DNA of 5,354 nt, from NCBI GenBank assembly GCA_016218465.1, contig JACREA010000141.1, forward strand, positions 1 to 5,354. Reading direction: 5' to 3'. Position 1 is the stretch's first letter, and each line of letters begins with the position of its first letter. The notes beneath the pieces were generated by a model. The model was given only the letters and a program-made list of their open reading frames with translations, ran no database searches and was not told the origin of the DNA. Both the position numbers and the translations under genes were made by a program. Positions 3,500 to 5,354 of this stretch are shown here, piece by piece. Source of the DNA: Nitrosomonadales bacterium. GTDB lineage: Bacteria; Pseudomonadota; Gammaproteobacteria; Burkholderiales; Gallionellaceae.

Positions 3500-5354
3500 A
3501 TGATTGCACGCATCATCAAATTGTCGCTGAAAAACCGTATCCTAGTGCTGCTAGGCGCCGTGTTGGTGGCGGGCTGGGGAATATAGTCCTCGCGCAACAT
3601 GGCGCTGGACGCCATTCCCGACCTTTCCGATGTTCAGGTCATTATCAAAACCGCCCATCCGGGCCAACCGCCGCAGGTAGTGGAAGATCATGTCACTTTC
3701 CCGCTCACTTCCGAGTTGCTGTCGGTGCCGGGTTCAACCGCAGTGCGCGGCTTTTCCATGTTCGGCGAATCATACGTGTATGTGATTTTCCGGGACGGTA
3801 TTGACCCATACTGGGCACGCTCGCGCGTGCTGGAATATATAAGCCAGATTGAAGACCGCCTGCCGCGGGATGTCATCCCCACGCTGGGGCCGGACGCATC
3901 AGGCGTAGGCTGGGTATTCGAATACGCCCTGGTGGATCACCATCACCGCTACGATACCGATCAATTGCGCACAGTGCAGGATTTCTTCCTCAAATACGAA
4001 TTGCAAAGCCTGCCGGGGGTGGCCGAGGTCGCCAGCATCGGCGGCATGGTGCGGCAATTCCAGATCGAAGTGAACCCCATCCGGCTGGCGGCGTATAACT
4101 TGAGCCTGGAACGTGTCGAGCAAGCAATCCGCGACAGCAATGTGACAGGGGGCGGCTCGGTGATGGAAATGGGACGTGCCGAATATGTCGTGCGCGCGCA
4201 GAATTACCTGAAGAGCATGGATGACTTCCGGCGTATTCCGTTGGCGGCCAACGCGCAAGGCGTGCCCATCCGCCTGGAAGATGTGGCGGAAATTCAGGTC
4301 GGGCACGAGTTGCGCCGCGGCGTGACCGATCTGGACGGGCAAGGCGAAGTGACCGGCGGTATCGTCATCATGCGCTACGGCGAAAACGCGCTCAAGACCA
4401 TCACGCGCGTCAAGGCACGGTTAAAAGAATTGCAGGGCGGGCTGCCCCCCGGCATCGAGCTGGTGGTCACTTATGACCGTTCCGGGGTAATCAACCGCGC
4501 CATCAAAACGTTAAGCGAAAAACTGGTCGAGGAATCGATCATCGTCGCCATGGTATGCCTCGCATTTTTATTCCACTTGCGCTCCTCATTGGTGGCGGTT
4601 GGAACGCTGCCGATCGGCATTCTGGCCGCTTTCGTCATCATGGAAAGCCAGGGTGTAACCGCCAACATCATGTCGCTGGGCGGCATCGCCATCGCCATCG
4701 GCGCGATGGTGGATGCCGCGGTGGTGATGATAGAAAATATGCACAAACATCTGGAGCGCGCGGGCGACCAGCCAGACTACTGGAAAATCACCTCCCAGAG
4801 CGCGCTCGAAGTGGGGCCGGCCTTGTTCTTTTCGCTGCTGATCATCACCGTATCCTTCCTGCCGGTGCTGACGCTCACCGGGCAGGCAGGCAAGCTGTTC
4901 GCTCCGCTCGCCTACACCAAGACTTATGCCATGGCCGCGAGCGCGGCGCTCGCCATTACTTTGGCTCCGGTGCTGATGGGATACTTCATTCGCGGACGCA
5001 TCGCCCCAGAACAGAGCAATCCGTTGAACCGGCTACTGCATTCGCTTTACCGCCCGGTATTAATGGCCGCGCTGAAGGATCGCAAACTTTCCCTGGTGAT
5101 CTGTCTGCTATTTCTGCTGAGCGCTGTCTGGCCTCTTGCCAAACTGGGCAGCGAGTTCATGCCGCCGCTTAACGAGGGCGATCTGCTTTATATGCCTACC
5201 ACGCTGCCAGGTGTGTCGATAGACGAAGCGGCCAATATTCTGCAAATCACCGACCGCCTGATCGCGCAAATGCCCGAAGTCGAGCGCGTGTTTGGCAAGG
5301 CCGGGCGCGCCAATTCCGCCACCGATCCTGCGCCGCTTTCGATGCTGGAAACCA
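3500..5354 (+). CDS. cusA: CusA-type RND Cu(I)/Ag(I) pump, interrupted by amber codon 29 and cut by window edge
   Basis: CusA is the inner-membrane, proton-driven trimeric pump that exports Cu(I)/Ag(I) through CusB and an outer-membrane channel. The frame runs from ATG 3500 to the window end (618 codons of about 1,040), broken only by TAG at codon 29 (3584-3586). Numbering matches my memory of Escherichia coli CusA without gaps up to codon 391. The NIMSLGG...GAMVDAA...VMIEN block gives M391, M403, D405 and M410. After an 8-residue shorter loop, M478 and M493 match M486 and M501, and the periplasmic M565 and M615 match M573 and M623. This methionine set marks the monovalent-metal (HME4-type) branch, not the CzcA zinc/cobalt branch. 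Position 271 is Leu where E. coli has Met. A weak GGA at 3490-3492 precedes the ATG. If translation restarts at ATG 3599 (codon 34), the first membrane helix would be mostly lost. The family call is firm; whether the gene works is open, and an annotator could call it a pseudogene or start it at 3599. Confidence 0.9.
3584..3586 (+). other. in-frame amber stop in cusA (codon 29, expected Trp)
   Basis: The codons around the site read WGI-stop-SSRNMALDAIPDLSDVQ. Upstream and downstream residues stay in register with Escherichia coli CusA, where residue 29 is Trp as I recall it (WGTW). One change, TGG to TAG, explains the stop with no indel. The frame stays open and conserved for 589 further codons. 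The nearest restart codon is ATG 3599-3601, with only GGGGA at 3576-3580, 18 bases away, as a possible ribosome site. Confidence 0.9.

Noticed and set aside
3584..3586. TAG read as pyrrolysine or another programmed recoding
   Set aside because: Pyrrolysine use is known from methylamine methyltransferases and few lineages, the aligned residue is an ordinary Trp, and no recoding element is visible. A point mutation or error is simpler.
3899..4342. Opposite-strand 147-codon frame across cusA
   Set aside because: It is a His/Gln-rich translation typical of the antisense of a GC-rich gene, and cusA is clearly conserved here.
4555..5172. + strand 205-codon frame inside cusA
   Set aside because: It is an Arg/Gly/His-rich out-of-frame reading of the RND transmembrane region; the CusA frame carries all conserved motifs.

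Overview
The window looks like chromosomal DNA of a Gram-negative proteobacterium. The evidence is a heme O synthase (needed for heme-copper oxidases), a secreted Cys-rich small protein, and a tripartite-type RND metal exporter that spans inner membrane and periplasm. A betaproteobacterium, perhaps Nitrosomonadaceae-like, is a guess from overall protein flavour and cannot be proven from the sequence. All convincing genes are on the + strand.

Layout. Bases 1-245 hold the possible tail of an upstream gene, a strong 13-bp hairpin that looks like its terminator, and a leader with two mutually exclusive stems. Heme O synthase (ctaB/cyoE) follows at 246-1109. Bases 1110-1466 are a gene-poor spacer with a palindrome and one good -10 box. 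A 112-residue exported protein with eight mature cysteines in two similar halves lies at 1467-1805. A short spacer leads to cusB (1932-3350), a periplasmic adaptor with an N-terminal CPMHP/GMDLV metal-binding module. A 149-bp spacer with a 12-bp inverted repeat and a terminator-like hairpin separates cusB from cusA, which starts at 3500 and runs off the right edge.

How the genes work together. CusB and CusA are two parts of a copper(I)/silver(I) efflux system of the HME-RND class. The outer-membrane channel (CusC type) is not in the window. CusA keeps the transmembrane methionines and aspartate of the Cus relay, so a monovalent metal is the likely substrate. Heme O synthase serves assembly of a copper-containing terminal oxidase, so the two blocks share a copper theme, but nothing here proves a functional link.

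The main oddity is in cusA. Codon 29, which aligns with a tryptophan in Escherichia coli CusA, is an amber TAG, while the rest of the reading frame is intact and conserved to the window end. Together with a terminator-like hairpin just before its start codon, this makes cusA either a very recent pseudogene, a gene that restarts at codon 34, a readthrough case, or a sequencing error. A second oddity is an AT-rich block inside cusB that encodes the helical hairpin region and carries a methionine cluster. I found no CRISPR array, tRNA, rRNA or mobile element.
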